Source: an uncultured Eubacterium sp. (lineage in GTDB: Bacteria; Bacillota; Clostridia; Lachnospirales; Lachnospiraceae). Taken from it: DNA of 14,159 bases. Made by a program: the position numbers and the translations under genes. Positions 1 to 6,579 of the stretch are shown piece after piece. Each line of letters opens with the position of its first letter. Position 1 is the first letter of the stretch. Where the stretch lies: assembly GCA_900550135.1 (NCBI GenBank), contig URQO01000048.1:1-14159 (forward strand), read 5' to 3'. The notes under the pieces were generated by a model. The model was given only the letters and a program-made list of their open reading frames with translations. It did no database searches and was not told the DNA's origin.

Positions 1-63
1 GCCTATTAATTATATTTAAATATTTAATTTACAGAAAAACTTTCACACTCTCGCACCAGTTTT

Positions 64-759
64 TTATTCGTATATTTTATTGTAAATCTGTTCAGAATAC
101 TCACAGATTAATGCTTCATCAGCATTTTCAAAATTTCGCATAAGCATATCTTTAATCTTGTCATAGCGGTTAAAATATAAAAGTTCTTCAGGATCATTTA
201 AATCAAGTCCTTTGTCTAAATCTTCTTTTTTTATATTTTCATCAGCCCATTCTAATAATTCTTCGATTAATGCATCTTCTTTTTTGGCATCAATTTTAAC
301 CTGCTTTGCATGCATAAATGATACAATACCTGCAATAATAAAAATTATAAATACTCCACCCATTACAGAATCAAATAACCATGAAGTAGAAGAACTAATA
401 GGTAAAGATATAACATCAAAAATAACAAGCAGTAGTAGTGTAAATCCAACTCCACCAACTAAAAGCATTGTAAATGCAGAAGATGTAATATCTTTATATT
501 TGTCAGATAATCTCACAAAAGATGGAACTTCGTTGGTAGTATAGTCTGTAAGGCTTTCCTGAAAATCTTTGATGTTGATATCATCCTCTTGATTGAAATC
601 AGAGCTTTCTTTCTTAAATTCTGATGATTCAACTGTAGAATCTGATGTTTCATCCTTAGATGGTGTTGTATTAGCCGGTTCAACATTATTTATCTCAGAG
701 TTATTCATTTCGTTATTATTTGTTTCGTCAATACTTATTTTATTATTAATTTCATTCAT
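64..759 (-). CDS. Two-pass membrane protein of unknown function
   Basis: I do not recognise this 231-residue protein. Residues 1-80 are rich in N, S, E, D and T and have almost no hydrophobic clusters, so they are probably disordered. Two hydrophobic segments follow at about 95-116 and 132-150, joined by a short loop, which predicts a hairpin with both long tails on the same side, probably the cytoplasm. The C-terminal tail (about 151-231) is charged and looks helical, with acidic residues and a few aromatics. ATG at 759 is preceded by AGGGAG at 8 nt spacing, and a good sigma-A-type promoter lies at 793-821. There is no signal peptide, catalytic motif or Cys/His cluster. It is transcribed divergently from rlmH and appears monocistronic within the window. 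The open frame, RBS and promoter make the gene secure; its function is unknown. Confidence 0.85.
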   Translation of the reverse strand: MNEINNKISIDETNNNEMNNSEINNVEPANTTPSKDETSDSTVESSEFKKESSDFNQEDDINIKDFQESLTDYTTNEVPSFVRLSDKYKDITSSAFTMLLVGGVGFTLLLLVIFDVISLPISSSTSWLFDSVMGGVFIIFIIAGIVSFMHAKQVKIDAKKEDALIEELLEWADENIKKEDLDKGLDLNDPEELLYFNRYDKIKDMLMRNFENADEALICEYSEQIYNKIYE

Positions 760-792
760 AACTTTATCTCCCTAAATTATAATCTTGCATAC

Positions 793-821
793 ATTATATA
801 CTATTAGTATATCTTTCACAA
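793..821 (-). promoter_or_regulatory. Sigma-A-type promoter of the two-pass membrane protein gene, with palindrome in its spacer
   Basis: Read on the minus strand, TTGTGA (816-821) and TATAAT (793-798) are separated by 17 bp, about 35 nt upstream of the start codon at 759. The spacer contains a perfect inverted repeat, ATATACTA-T-TAGTATAT (796-812), which is a possible operator. The promoter match is seen directly; operator function is inference. Confidence 0.6.
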
Positions 822-862
822 GAAAGATTGTCCGAAAACAATATATTAATAGTTTAAAAAGA

Positions 863-892
863 TTGTTTTTTACTTAAAAAAAGTTATATAAT
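863..892 (+). promoter_or_regulatory. Sigma-A-type promoter of rlmH
   Basis: TTGTTT (863-868), an 18-bp spacer and TATAAT (887-892) lie about 30 nt upstream of the rlmH ATG. An 8-bp inverted repeat, AAAACAAT (835-842) and ATTGTTTT (862-869), overlaps the -35 element. It is the only good promoter between the divergent genes on this strand. Confidence 0.55.
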
Positions 893-921
893 ATGTAGGA
901 AATCAGACTAAGGAGCAGAAA

Positions 922-1401
922 ATGAAGATTACCGTATTAACAGTAGGAAAAATTAAAGAAAAGTTCTATACAGAGGCAATAAATGAATATAGTAAAAGAT
1001 TATCAAGATATTGTAAATTAAATATCATACAGGTGCAGGATGAAAAGACCAATGAAAACTGTTCGGATACAGAGGCAGATATAGTTAAGGAAAAAGAAGC
1101 AGGAAGATTGATGAAATATATTCCTGATGACGCATATGTTATATCTCTTGAAATTCTAGGAAAGCAACTTGATTCGGTGCAACTTGCAGACAAAATCAAT
1201 AATCTTGGAATACAGGGAAAAAGTCATATTATTTTTATTATTGGTGGCTCACTTGGTCTTCACAAATCCATATCAGACAGGGCGGATTTTAAACTTAGTT
1301 TTTCAAATATGACATTTCCACATCAGTTGATGAGAGTGATATTACTTGAGCAAATTTATAGAAGTTATAGAATCATAAACAATCAGCCATATCATAAGTA
1401 G
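922..1401 (+). CDS. rlmH: RlmH, 23S rRNA (pseudouridine1915-N3)-methyltransferase
   Basis: RlmH is a SPOUT-fold enzyme that uses S-adenosylmethionine to methylate N3 of the pseudouridine at position 1915 (E. coli numbering) in helix 69 of 23S rRNA, acting on assembled 70S ribosomes in the cytosol. The 159 residues match the usual family length of about 155-160. Visible signatures are the N-terminal MKITVLTVGKIKE start, the glycine-rich SAM-site loop GGSLG (108-112) after the hydrophobic strand IIFII, and the conserved C-terminal trefoil-knot segment (about 125-159) containing LSFSNMTFPHQL and ending in the family's typical NNQPYHK. AGGAG sits 6 nt before the ATG. It looks monocistronic: its own promoter lies at 863-892 and the terminator at 1522-1568 follows. 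Nothing in it is unusual. Confidence 0.97.
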   Translation: MKITVLTVGKIKEKFYTEAINEYSKRLSRYCKLNIIQVQDEKTNENCSDTEADIVKEKEAGRLMKYIPDDAYVISLEILGKQLDSVQLADKINNLGIQGKSHIIFIIGGSLGLHKSISDRADFKLSFSNMTFPHQLMRVILLEQIYRSYRIINNQPYHK

Positions 1402-1521
1402 TACACCTTATTAATATCTGTGTAAAAAAAGTGAGTTTACTGTTAAAGGAAAAGGAAACTTGACTGAAAACTTAGTAGCATAATAAAAATGTAGCAATAA
1501 TTTTACATATGAGGATAAAAT

Positions 1522-1568
1522 AAAAAGACTAAAATTAAGTATTGTAATAACTTAATTTTAGTCTTTTT
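1522..1568. terminator. Bidirectional rho-independent terminator between rlmH and the deacetylase gene
   Basis: A 19-bp perfect stem (1522-1540 with 1550-1568) encloses a 9-nt loop. The stem ends in AAAAA/TTTTT, so each strand has a U-tract after the hairpin. It lies between the convergent ends of rlmH (1401) and the deacetylase gene (1610) and can serve both. The stretch 1402-1521 holds nothing else that I can support. Confidence 0.85.
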
Positions 1569-1609
1569 TGAATGAAACAATTAAGTAAATTTATTTCTAG
1601 TAATAAATT

Positions 1610-2890
1610 TTATTTGTCATTGTTTGGCCCAAAGTGCATTACACCATTTTTTAATTTTTTGCCTTTGATACTATATAAATCGCTTACGGTAACCAATTCA
1701 AAACCTTTCTTACGAAGCTTTGGAAGTGCTTTTATAAAGCCGTCAACAGAAGTAGGATGAATGTCGTGTAACAATATGATTTCTCCATCATGTGCATGTG
1801 ACATTATGTAGTTGCAAATATATTTTGCATCTCTATGTTTCCAATCTTCAGTATCAACAGACCAATAAATCATTGGAACTCCTGCATTTTTTGAAACCGT
1901 TGGATTATAGTTACCATATGGTGGTCTTAGAAGTGTAGGCTTTTGACCTGTAACACTTTTAATGGCATCTCTTGCTTTGAAAATTTCACTTTTTATCTGT
2001 TTCTTTGAAATGGCATTTAAATTCTGATGTGACCATGTGTGGCTTCCAATTTCCATGCCAAGATGAAACTCGCGTTTTAACTGCTTTTGGTAGACTTTTG
2101 CCCTGTTTCCAAGAACAAAGAAAGTTGCTTTGCTGTGATTCTTTTCAAGGGCATTTAAAAGTTTGTCCGTATAATCTCCAGGACCATCATCGAAAGTAAA
2201 CGCTATATATTTTAATTTCTTTGTTACAGTAACTTTGCATTTTGCTGTTTTGTTTGTATATTTTGATTTTACTTTAACATAAACAGTTCCTTTTTGCTTA
2301 GCTTTTATGGTTCCGTTTTTTACGGTTAAAATTTTATTGTCAGTAGAAGACCAGACTACCGGCTCTTTTTTATACTTTGTATTCGGTCCATATTGAATAG
2401 ATGGAACGAGAGTACGTTTGTTATAAACATTTATTTTGATTTCTTTTTGAGTAAATTTAATGGATTTTATTTTATTGTAAGGTGCTCTTACAACAACTTT
2501 ACATCTGGCTTTAACATCTCCACTTTTACTCATACATATAATGTAGGTAGTGCCCGAATTTATTGCTTTTACAATTCCTTTTTTGTTAACTGTTGCAACA
2601 CTTGTGTTGTTGCTTTTCCATAAAACAGTTTCCTTTGGAAGGGAAGTATTCTTATCGTATTTTATTGTTGCTTTTAAAATTCCCTTTTTGCTCTGAGTAA
2701 TACTAATTGATTTCTCAGATAACTTAATACTTGTAATAGCACTAATAGTAGGATTACTTACATCCGTTGATGGTGTGCCTGTACCTTCATCAGCATGTAA
2801 AATATTGTGTATGTTTACTGAGGAATAATATCCTATACATATAAACATGACAAATACTAAAACATGGCATATTATTTTTTTCTTTTGCAT
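1610..2890 (-). CDS. Membrane-anchored polysaccharide deacetylase (NodB/CE4) with two Big_2 domains
   Basis: This is a predicted surface N- or O-deacetylase of peptidoglycan or another polysaccharide, belonging to the metal-dependent CE4 family. With the start at 2890 it has 426 residues: a Lys-rich N-terminus and one hydrophobic segment (about 6-24, signal anchor or signal peptide), two Big_2-like Ig domains (about 51-134 and 141-222; each has a W-x-S-x-x-x-x-x-x-T/V core and a G-T-x-Y motif), then the NodB domain (about 228-410). All five CE4 motifs are present: TFDDGP (232-237), HTWSH with both metal-binding histidines (284-288), RPPYG (322-326), DTEDW (346-350) and LLHDIH (373-378), so it should be active. 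ATG 2890 is chosen because AAAGG lies 9 nt upstream; ATG 2896 has a 3-nt spacing and ATG 2947 has no SD. It is divergent from spoIIIAA. The exact substrate is unknown. Confidence 0.92.
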   Translation of the reverse strand: MQKKKIICHVLVFVMFICIGYYSSVNIHNILHADEGTGTPSTDVSNPTISAITSIKLSEKSISITQSKKGILKATIKYDKNTSLPKETVLWKSNNTSVATVNKKGIVKAINSGTTYIICMSKSGDVKARCKVVVRAPYNKIKSIKFTQKEIKINVYNKRTLVPSIQYGPNTKYKKEPVVWSSTDNKILTVKNGTIKAKQKGTVYVKVKSKYTNKTAKCKVTVTKKLKYIAFTFDDGPGDYTDKLLNALEKNHSKATFFVLGNRAKVYQKQLKREFHLGMEIGSHTWSHQNLNAISKKQIKSEIFKARDAIKSVTGQKPTLLRPPYGNYNPTVSKNAGVPMIYWSVDTEDWKHRDAKYICNYIMSHAHDGEIILLHDIHPTSVDGFIKALPKLRKKGFELVTVSDLYSIKGKKLKNGVMHFGPNNDK

Positions 2891-2895
2891 TTTCA

Positions 2896-2931
2896 TTTTC
2901 CTTTCTGTTTTCCTTTCTGTTTTCCTTTCTG
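2896..2931 (-). repeat. Three perfect tandem copies of a 12-bp unit carrying a Shine-Dalgarno sequence
   Basis: On the plus strand the unit is TTTTCCTTTCTG, repeated exactly three times (2896-2907, 2908-2919, 2920-2931). On the coding (minus) strand each copy reads CAGAAAGGAAAA and so contains an AAAGGA ribosome-binding-like core. The copy nearest the deacetylase start is placed to act as its SD. Translated upstream from ATG 2947, the repeat would encode KTER three times, which looks like an artefact of reading a leader. Confidence 0.9.
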
Positions 2932-2957
2932 TTTTATAGTAAATCATTACTATTTAA

Positions 2958-2986
2958 ATATTACAATATAAAAAAATAAAAGTAAA
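2958..2986 (-). promoter_or_regulatory. Probable sigma-A-type promoter of the deacetylase gene
   Basis: Read on the minus strand, TTTACT (2981-2986), a 17-bp spacer and TAATAT (2958-2963) lie about 70 nt upstream of the chosen start. The leader would contain all three copies of the 12-bp SD repeat. The -35 and -10 are each a partial match to consensus. Confidence 0.4.
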
Positions 2987-2988
2987 TA

Positions 2989-3016
2989 GAATAAACCGGT
3001 TACTTTGTCATATATT
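2989..3016 (+). promoter_or_regulatory. Possible sigma-E promoter of the spoIIIA operon
   Basis: GAATAAA (2989-2995), 13 bp, then CATATATT (3009-3016) resembles the sigma-E pattern (ATA-type -35 and CATA-N3-T -10). spoIIIA is sigma-E dependent in Bacillus subtilis. The spacing is slightly short and the predicted leader would be only about 10-15 nt, so this is tentative. Confidence 0.35.
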
Positions 3017-3036
3017 TTCATAAGAGGATTATGAAA

Positions 3037-3885
3037 ATGAAAAATGTTTTGGATTATTTTAACAATAAGATGAGACAGGCTTTAGTTAAAGAATTTGATT
3101 GTGAAATTTTTGAAATCAGACTGCGGGTAAATCAACCGTTGATTGTTTACAAAAAGGATGGAGAACACATATTACAGCAATGCGTAGTAACACCAAAGGA
3201 TATAGATGACACATTTAACATTGCAACAGATTACTCGGCATTTGCCTATGAAGAAAATATTAAAGAAGGTTATTTAACTTTACCGGGTGGTCATAGGATG
3301 GGGTTTGGAGGATACATAACAAAAAATCTTGACAGGGAATCTGTGATAAAAAACATTAGATATATAAATTTTAGAGTTAAAAATATAGTTACTGGATGTA
3401 GCAACAAAATTATTGACAAGATTATTAATGAAAATCAGAGTATTATTAACAATACTCTGATAATTTCTCCACCTGGATTTGGAAAAACTACATTATTGAG
3501 AGACATTATTAAAAGTGTTAGCGAAAATGTGGTTGGGACATGTATATGCGTAATTGATGAAAGAAACGAAATTGGAGGATGCTTAAATGGAATCCCAACT
3601 TTTGATTTGGGAAAGAGAACGGACATTATCAGCAACAGCAGTAAAGCTAAAGGAATCATTATGGCAATACGGACAATGGGACCTAAAATCTTAGCAGTGG
3701 ATGAGATTGGAAACAAGAATGATATTGAAGCAATTAAATACGCATCAATAAGTGGTGTTTCCATTATTGCAACAATACATGGTACAACCATTGGTGATAT
3801 AAGACAAAAAATAGGTGATGAAGTATTAAATATGTTTAAAACAAAAATTGTTATAAAAAAAATAGGAGAGTATGAATGGTTTTAA
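3037..3885 (+). CDS. spoIIIAA: Stage III sporulation protein AA (ATPase)
   Basis: SpoIIIAA is the cytosolic ATPase of the SpoIIIA complex on the mother-cell side of the engulfing forespore, related to type II/IV secretion ATPases and thought to energise the channel. From ATG 3037 it has 282 residues, slightly shorter than the roughly 307 of B. subtilis. Seen in the sequence are an N-terminal domain with E-I-R-L-R, the LPGGHRMGFGG segment (about 82-92), Walker A SPPGFGKTT (144-152), VIDERNE (172-178), Walker B ILAVDEIG (218-225) and the ATIHG sensor region (245-249). ATG 3037 is preferred over 3031 because AAGAGGA (3022-3028) stands 8 nt before it but only 2 nt before 3031. It is the first gene of the eight-gene operon and its end overlaps spoIIIAB by 10 nt, suggesting coupled translation. 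Confidence 0.96.
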   Translation: MKNVLDYFNNKMRQALVKEFDCEIFEIRLRVNQPLIVYKKDGEHILQQCVVTPKDIDDTFNIATDYSAFAYEENIKEGYLTLPGGHRMGFGGYITKNLDRESVIKNIRYINFRVKNIVTGCSNKIIDKIINENQSIINNTLIISPPGFGKTTLLRDIIKSVSENVVGTCICVIDERNEIGGCLNGIPTFDLGKRTDIISNSSKAKGIIMAIRTMGPKILAVDEIGNKNDIEAIKYASISGVSIIATIHGTTIGDIRQKIGDEVLNMFKTKIVIKKIGEYEWF

Positions 3886-4394
3886 AATTTACAGGGATGA
3901 TTGTTATATTAATTTCCTCCACACTTTTAGGTTTTTCATTAAGTGAAGAATTTTTAAATAGAATAGAAGTATTAAAAAGTTTTAAAAAATCCTTACTGTT
4001 TTTAAAAGGAGAAATAAAACATAATAATGAAACAATAAACGTGGCAATGTCAAAAATCAAATTAAAAAATTCCACAATAAAAAGATTTTATCAAGGTGTA
4101 ATTACATATCAAAAAGAGAGAAAAGGAAGTTTGCAAAAAGCATGGGATGCAAGTGTGAAAAAAAATCTTTCAGAAACAACAAAATTAAGTAGGGAAGAAT
4201 TGGGGTGTATAGAAGAATTTGGCAGTAATCTGGGAATTACTGACAGAGAAACACAAATTAGAAATATACAGGAATGTATGGACAATATTCAGGAGTATAT
4301 TAATTTTCTGTTAGAAGAGAAAAAGGAAAAATGTAAAATTTATAAAATGTTAGGTGTTCTGTTGGGAGCATTTATTTCGATAATATTATTATAA
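3876..4394 (+). CDS. spoIIIAB: Stage III sporulation protein AB
   Basis: SpoIIIAB is a membrane protein of the SpoIIIA channel, structurally related to type II secretion GspF-like proteins and a likely partner of the SpoIIIAA ATPase. The 172 residues match the roughly 171 of B. subtilis. There are hydrophobic segments at both ends (about 4-20 and 156-172) with a long, charged, helical cytosolic domain between them, including the LLFLKGEIKH stretch near residue 40 and the conserved GLGITDRETQ-like segment, here GSNLGITDRETQ near 113-124. The start at 3876 has AGGAG at 7 nt spacing inside the end of spoIIIAA. Another ATG at 3872 is in a different frame. Order, length and ends make the identification firm, although the primary sequence is poorly conserved in this family. 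Confidence 0.93.
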   Translation: MVLKFTGMIVILISSTLLGFSLSEEFLNRIEVLKSFKKSLLFLKGEIKHNNETINVAMSKIKLKNSTIKRFYQGVITYQKERKGSLQKAWDASVKKNLSETTKLSREELGCIEEFGSNLGITDRETQIRNIQECMDNIQEYINFLLEEKKEKCKIYKMLGVLLGAFISIILL

Positions 4395-4410
4395 AGAAAA
4401 AGGTAAATAT

Positions 4411-4605
4411 ATGGAAATTAGTTTGATTTTTAAAATTGCGGCAGTTGGAATAATAGTATCAGTTGTAGGACAGATTTTAAAACATAGTGGCAGGGAGGAA
4501 CAGGCTTTTTTGACAAGTCTTGCAGGTCTTGTGTTGGTGCTTACGTGGATTATTCCATATATATATGATTTGTTTGAAACTATAAAAAAACTATTTCAGT
4601 TGTGA
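4411..4605 (+). CDS. spoIIIAC: Stage III sporulation protein AC
   Basis: A 64-residue integral membrane protein with two hydrophobic helices (about 5-22 and 33-55) separated by a short polar loop containing GQILKHSGREEQ, which is strongly conserved in SpoIIIAC. B. subtilis SpoIIIAC is about 68 residues. It belongs to the membrane core of the mother-cell channel complex and is paralogous to the first part of SpoIIIAD. Its RBS is a modest AAAAAGG 7 nt upstream of ATG. It lies 16 nt after spoIIIAB, and the spoIIIAD SD overlaps its stop codon. Confidence 0.95.
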   Translation: MEISLIFKIAAVGIIVSVVGQILKHSGREEQAFLTSLAGLVLVLTWIIPYIYDLFETIKKLFQL

Positions 4606-4612
4606 GGAAAAA

Positions 4613-4993
4613 ATGGTATCTGTTGGAATAATAAGTATTGTTATAGTTCTTATTGCAATACAGTTTAAATCAATTAAACCTGAATATGGAATTCTGATTT
4701 CTGTGGTAGGTGCAGTGTTTATTTTTCTATGTATATTGTTAAAAGTAAACCACATTACTTCTATTGTGGACAAACTATCAGGAATGACATCTATTAGCAG
4801 GGAGTATATAAAAATTTTGCTTAAAATAACAGGAATTACTTTTATAGCTGAAATTGCTTCTGATATTTCAAAAGATTGTGGATACAGTGCAATTTCTAAT
4901 CAGGTTCAGATTTTTGGAAAAATATCAATACTTGCAATAAGTATGCCTGTTTTTGTAGAGTTAATTTCAAAAATTTCAGGTTTATTATCCTAA
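4613..4993 (+). CDS. spoIIIAD: Stage III sporulation protein AD
   Basis: A 126-residue polytopic membrane protein (about 133 in B. subtilis) of the SpoIIIA complex. Four hydrophobic segments are visible (about 2-18, 26-44, 70-86 and 103-122). The family motif around ISKDCGYSAISNQVQ (85-99) is intact, just before the last membrane segment. The ATG at 4613 has GAGG 5 nt upstream, and this SD overlaps the spoIIIAC stop, so the two are likely co-translated. It sits between SpoIIIAC and the larger permease-like SpoIIIAE, as in other spore formers. Confidence 0.96.
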   Translation: MVSVGIISIVIVLIAIQFKSIKPEYGILISVVGAVFIFLCILLKVNHITSIVDKLSGMTSISREYIKILLKITGITFIAEIASDISKDCGYSAISNQVQIFGKISILAISMPVFVELISKISGLLS

Positions 4994-5007
4994 TAAAGAG
5001 GCTGTAA

Positions 5008-6129
5008 ATGAAAAATATAAAAAGAACAATTGCATTGACCATATTTTTGTTGATTTTATCTGGAACATGGCATGTATATGGAAGCGACATTGTGTCATTA
5101 GATGATTTTGATTTGTCATCAGCAAAAAATAGTCTTTCAACGGCTGGCTATTCAAAATTATCAGGAAAAGAATTTATTAATTATATAATAACCGGTAATT
5201 TTGGAAAAGTTTTTGTGGTATGTAAAGATTTAATATATGAAAAAACAATAGGAGATACAAAATTTATATATCATACTTTAGGCGAAATCATTATAGTTAT
5301 AATTTTGTCAGCATTTTTTACTAATTTTACAAATGTGTTCACAAAAAATAATGTGTCTGAAACAGCATTTTACATATGTTATCTTGTGGTTATTACTATA
5401 ATAATTACTTTGTTTAATGCAATGAGTAATACAACTGTAGAGTTTGTAAAATTAATTATTGGTTTTCTATATGGAATTATTCCGGGATATTTTCTATCAG
5501 TGGCTATTACAGGACAGATTACAGCGGCAGGATTTTATCAGTTTACACTTGTTGTTATAGGTGTTGCGGAATTTGTGTTTTTGAATGTCATCATTCCCCT
5601 TATAAAAATTTATGTTGCAATAGGTATAGTAAATAATGTAAGTGCAGAAGATTTTTTGTCAAAAACAGCAGACGTCATAAAGAATATAATTAATTTTTTG
5701 ATAAAGTTTTTTATAGGAATAGTAACAGGACTTAATATAATACAGGCTTTGGTGTTGCCGGCAATTGATGGAGCAAAAAATACTACAATTAGAAAATTTG
5801 TAGGTTCAATGCCTGTTATTGGTGATGGGGCGGACGCATTAACAGGTGTTGTACTTGGCTCAGTTAATCTTATAAAAAATACAATAGGAACTTTTGCCAT
5901 TATTGCGATTTTGATTTTGTGCATGGTACCATTTTTAAAAATTCAAATATATAGTTTGTCGGTGCAGATAACAACAGCATTAGTTCAACCCATAGCAGAT
6001 AAAAGAATAACAGGTAGTTTAAGTATTCTTAATACAGGAATAAAAATGCTATCTAAAATTATTATTGGAACTGGAGTGTTGTTTATTTTAAGTATAGCCA
6101 TTATCTGTATGGTTACGGGAAAGGAGTAG
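5008..6129 (+). CDS. spoIIIAE: Stage III sporulation protein AE
   Basis: SpoIIIAE is the largest membrane protein of the SpoIIIA complex and is required for late forespore gene expression under sigma-G. The 373 residues (about 399 in B. subtilis) begin with a clear signal peptide (about 1-26, cleavage near VYGS), then an extracytoplasmic stretch containing GKEFINYIITG, followed by about seven hydrophobic segments from residue 90 to the end. The central part has conserved glycine/proline features such as GIIPGYF (about 156-162) and GSMPVIGDGADALTG (about 268-282). GAGG sits 6 nt before the ATG. The stop is followed one base later by the spoIIIAF ATG, whose SD lies inside the end of spoIIIAE. 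Confidence 0.96.
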   Translation: MKNIKRTIALTIFLLILSGTWHVYGSDIVSLDDFDLSSAKNSLSTAGYSKLSGKEFINYIITGNFGKVFVVCKDLIYEKTIGDTKFIYHTLGEIIIVIILSAFFTNFTNVFTKNNVSETAFYICYLVVITIIITLFNAMSNTTVEFVKLIIGFLYGIIPGYFLSVAITGQITAAGFYQFTLVVIGVAEFVFLNVIIPLIKIYVAIGIVNNVSAEDFLSKTADVIKNIINFLIKFFIGIVTGLNIIQALVLPAIDGAKNTTIRKFVGSMPVIGDGADALTGVVLGSVNLIKNTIGTFAIIAILILCMVPFLKIQIYSLSVQITTALVQPIADKRITGSLSILNTGIKMLSKIIIGTGVLFILSIAIICMVTGKE

Positions 6130-6130
6130 T

Positions 6131-6466
6131 ATGGATTTTTTATATTATTTTATAAAGAATATATGTATATTTACATTGGTAATAACATTATTCCTTAATA
6201 TATTTCCAAGAAAACAGTATCTAAAATACATAAAATTATTTGCAGGACTTTTGCTGATTGTATCGGCGCTGTCACCAATTATAAACTGGAAAAAAAGTAA
6301 ATATAATATTTCAGATATAATTGAGAAAAATTATTCTATGAATATGGAAACAGGAAATATTAACATTGAGAAAAAACTAAATGAAATGAAAACAAAAATT
6401 TCAGAAAGAATATGTGAAACAGAAACAAATATGAGCAAACTGTCAAGAAAAAATAATAAAAAATAA
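6131..6466 (+). CDS. spoIIIAF: Stage III sporulation protein AF, shortened
   Basis: The position between spoIIIAE and spoIIIAG and the N-terminus identify SpoIIIAF: two hydrophobic segments (about 5-24 and 36-52) joined by the short FPRKQYLKYIKLFAGLLL loop that is typical of the family. B. subtilis SpoIIIAF is about 206 residues and carries a soluble ring-building-motif domain after the second membrane segment. This protein ends at residue 111, leaving only a charged Lys/Glu/Asn-rich tail of about 58 residues. I find no downstream frame that would restore the missing domain: the other frames close within a few codons and 6467-6579 is very A+T-rich. It is therefore either a natural short form or a truncated allele. 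AAGGAG (6121-6126) drives its start, within the spoIIIAE end. Confidence 0.85.
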   Translation: MDFLYYFIKNICIFTLVITLFLNIFPRKQYLKYIKLFAGLLLIVSALSPIINWKKSKYNISDIIEKNYSMNMETGNINIEKKLNEMKTKISERICETETNMSKLSRKNNKK

Positions 6467-6579
6467 CTTTAATAAAAACTTAGAGGAATAAATTTATTAA
6501 TCAAAATAAAATTTATTAAATAAATATTCTTCTTAAGCAATATAAAAGATTATTAATTGTAAAATAAAGGAGAACTGCC
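6467..6579 (+). other. A+T-rich gap inside the spoIIIA operon
   Basis: This 113-nt gap is the only sizeable gap in an otherwise tightly packed operon. It has no coding potential and contains a direct repeat (AAATTTATTAA, twice near 6486-6520). B. subtilis has an internal sigma-E promoter serving spoIIIAG-AH, and this gap would suit one, but I could not find a convincing sigma-E pattern. It ends in the AAGGAG SD of spoIIIAG. Confidence 0.5.

Noticed and set aside
35..64. AAAAACT/AGTTTTT inverted repeat at the end of the two-pass membrane protein gene, as a terminator
   Set aside because: The stem is only 7 bp of mostly A-T pairs with a 16-nt loop that does not pair further, so it is too weak to call. 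The rest of 1-63 shows nothing I can support.
1402..1521. Small gene or RNA in the gap after rlmH
   Set aside because: It has only very short frames without SDs and no stable structure apart from the terminator that follows.
2896..2931. CRISPR-like repeat
   Set aside because: Units are 12 bp, contiguous, without spacers and low in complexity; this is a simple tandem repeat.
2891..2947. N-terminal extension of the deacetylase from ATG 2947 (KTER repeats)
   Set aside because: There is no Shine-Dalgarno before 2947, the extension is just the translated SD repeat, and a well-placed SD supports the start at 2890.
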